Shown: positions 14,117 to 14,934 of the stretch, one piece after another
How positions within the stretch are numbered: the stretch's first letter is position 1
Layout of the letters: each line of letters opens with the position of its first letter
NCBI GenBank assembly: GCA_964245015.1
Contig: CAXTMA010000082.1
Span: 1-14,934 of the forward strand
Source of the DNA: RH-AL1 sp964245015
GTDB taxonomy: Bacteria; Pseudomonadota; Alphaproteobacteria; Rhizobiales; Beijerinckiaceae
DNA: 14,934 nucleotides
Direction: 5' to 3'
Made by a program: the position numbers and the translations under genes
Notes under the pieces: generated by a model
The model's input: the letters and a program-made list of their open reading frames with translations, nothing else
What the model was told of the DNA's origin: nothing
The model's database searches: none

Positions 14117-14934
14117 ATGGAGAACTGGACGCAGGAGAGCGAGGCGGCGTTTTCGGCCTACGTCGATCATCTTGCCATGGTGATCGGCCATGCCGACAGG
14201 ATCGGTCCGCTGCGGGACTACTGTCTTGGCCTGTTGATGCCGCTGGAGCGCAAAAGCGTGGAGCCGATGGCGGCCGTGACGGCGCCGGCGCGGGTGGCGG
14301 CCAAGCACCAGTCCCTGCTGCACTTCGTTGGGCAGGCGCCGTGGTCGGACGCGGCGCTGCTGACCCAGGTTTGCGCCCACGTGCTGCCGGTCATCGAGCA
14401 ACAGGGTTCGATCCGCGTCTGGATCGTCGACGACACGGGGTTCCCCAAGAAGGGCCGGCACTCGGTCGGCGTGGCGCGGCAGTGTTTGCGGTCAGATTGG
14501 CAAGCAGAACAACTGCCAGGTGGCGGTGAGCCTGTCGGTGGCCAATGAAGCGGCCAGCCTGCCGATCGCCTACAGGCTGTACCTTCCCCAGGTCTGGGCC
14601 GACGACCCCGAGCAGCGCGGCAAGGCCAAGGTCCCGCCGGAGGTGGCATTCCCTGCCAAGCCGCAGATCGCCCTCGACCAGATCGCGGCGGCCAAGGCCG
14701 AGGGGCGTTGCGCCCGGCGTGATGCTGGCCGATGCCGGCTGCGGCGCGGACGGGAGCTTCCGCGCCGGCTTGTCCGCCCCGGATCTGGCCGACGTCGTCG
14801 GGGGCCCGCCGACGCTCAGCGTCCGGCGTCCCGGACAGGGGCCGTTGCCGCCCAAGCCCGCGACGTCCAAAACATGGAGTGGCAGGGGCCGGCCGCCGTC
14901 CCGGCTGCGCCGCGGCCCCGACCACAAGCCGGTC
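14117..14934 (+). pseudogene. IS701-family transposase, frameshifted and cut by window edge
   Basis: A DDE transposase of the IS701 type. ATG 14117 opens MENWTQESEAAFSAYVDHLA; the first catalytic Asp lies in VWIVDDTGFPKKGRHSVGVA (codons at 14429-14434). One extra base in the TTT run near 14485 shifts the frame; CGQIGKQNNCQVAVSLSVAN and IAYRLYLPQVWADDPEQ continue in the next frame. A second extra base in the GGGG run at 14702-14705 shifts it again, and VMLADAG with the second Asp (codon 14731-14733) continues in the third frame to the window end (PPSRLRRGPDHKPV). The catalytic Glu should lie beyond the edge. Both changes are single-base gains in homopolymers, so decay or sequencing error could explain them. 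The left end of the element, somewhere in 13978-14116, could not be fixed because no inverted repeat partner is visible. Confidence 0.88.

Overview
The window is GC-rich (about 70% by eye) bacterial DNA with tightly packed genes, many G/C third positions and an IS481-type remnant of a kind I know from alphaproteobacteria. A methylotroph, rhizobial or rhodospirillal alphaproteobacterium is likely, but no gene here fixes the genus. One 10-base run of N (260-269) marks a draft-assembly gap inside the first gene.

Layout. (1) 2-4969 looks like a signalling block. It starts with the 3' part of a FecR-domain protein carrying 30 tandem VATTP-type pentapeptides. Next, on the same strand, is a CHASE2-type class III adenylate cyclase with all its catalytic residues. 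Convergent to it, and overlapping its stop by 23 bp, is a phosphodiesterase that joins a cyclic-nucleotide-binding domain to an intact EAL domain. A plausible flow is envelope signal to cAMP to c-di-GMP breakdown. (2) 5131-6171 is a decayed IS481-family element with frameshifts, a lost start and right end, and a 38-bp palindromic insertion just before the first catalytic Asp codon. A hairpin-forming intergenic block follows. (3) 6431-8663 holds eutB and eutC, the two subunits of adenosylcobalamin-dependent ethanolamine ammonia-lyase, with no other eut gene visible. (4) 8603-12496 on the minus strand is one very large gene for a three-module glycosyltransferase, in which only the last module keeps an intact catalytic motif. 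(5) 12497-12981 is a divergent intergenic region. (6) 12982-13977 encodes a classical SDR oxidoreductase with a C-terminal membrane anchor. (7) 14117 to the window end is a frameshifted IS701-family transposase that runs off the edge.

How the parts relate. The FecR, cyclase and EAL genes are the only set that reads as one pathway. eutBC is a self-contained metabolic pair. The glycosyltransferase and SDR are divergently transcribed and need not be linked. IS remnants separate the signalling block from eutBC and bound the right side, so this looks like an accessory or rearranged region. Tandem 15-bp repeats recur in the FecR gene, in the FecR/cyclase spacer and in the 5' end of eutC. No tRNA, rRNA or CRISPR array was seen.
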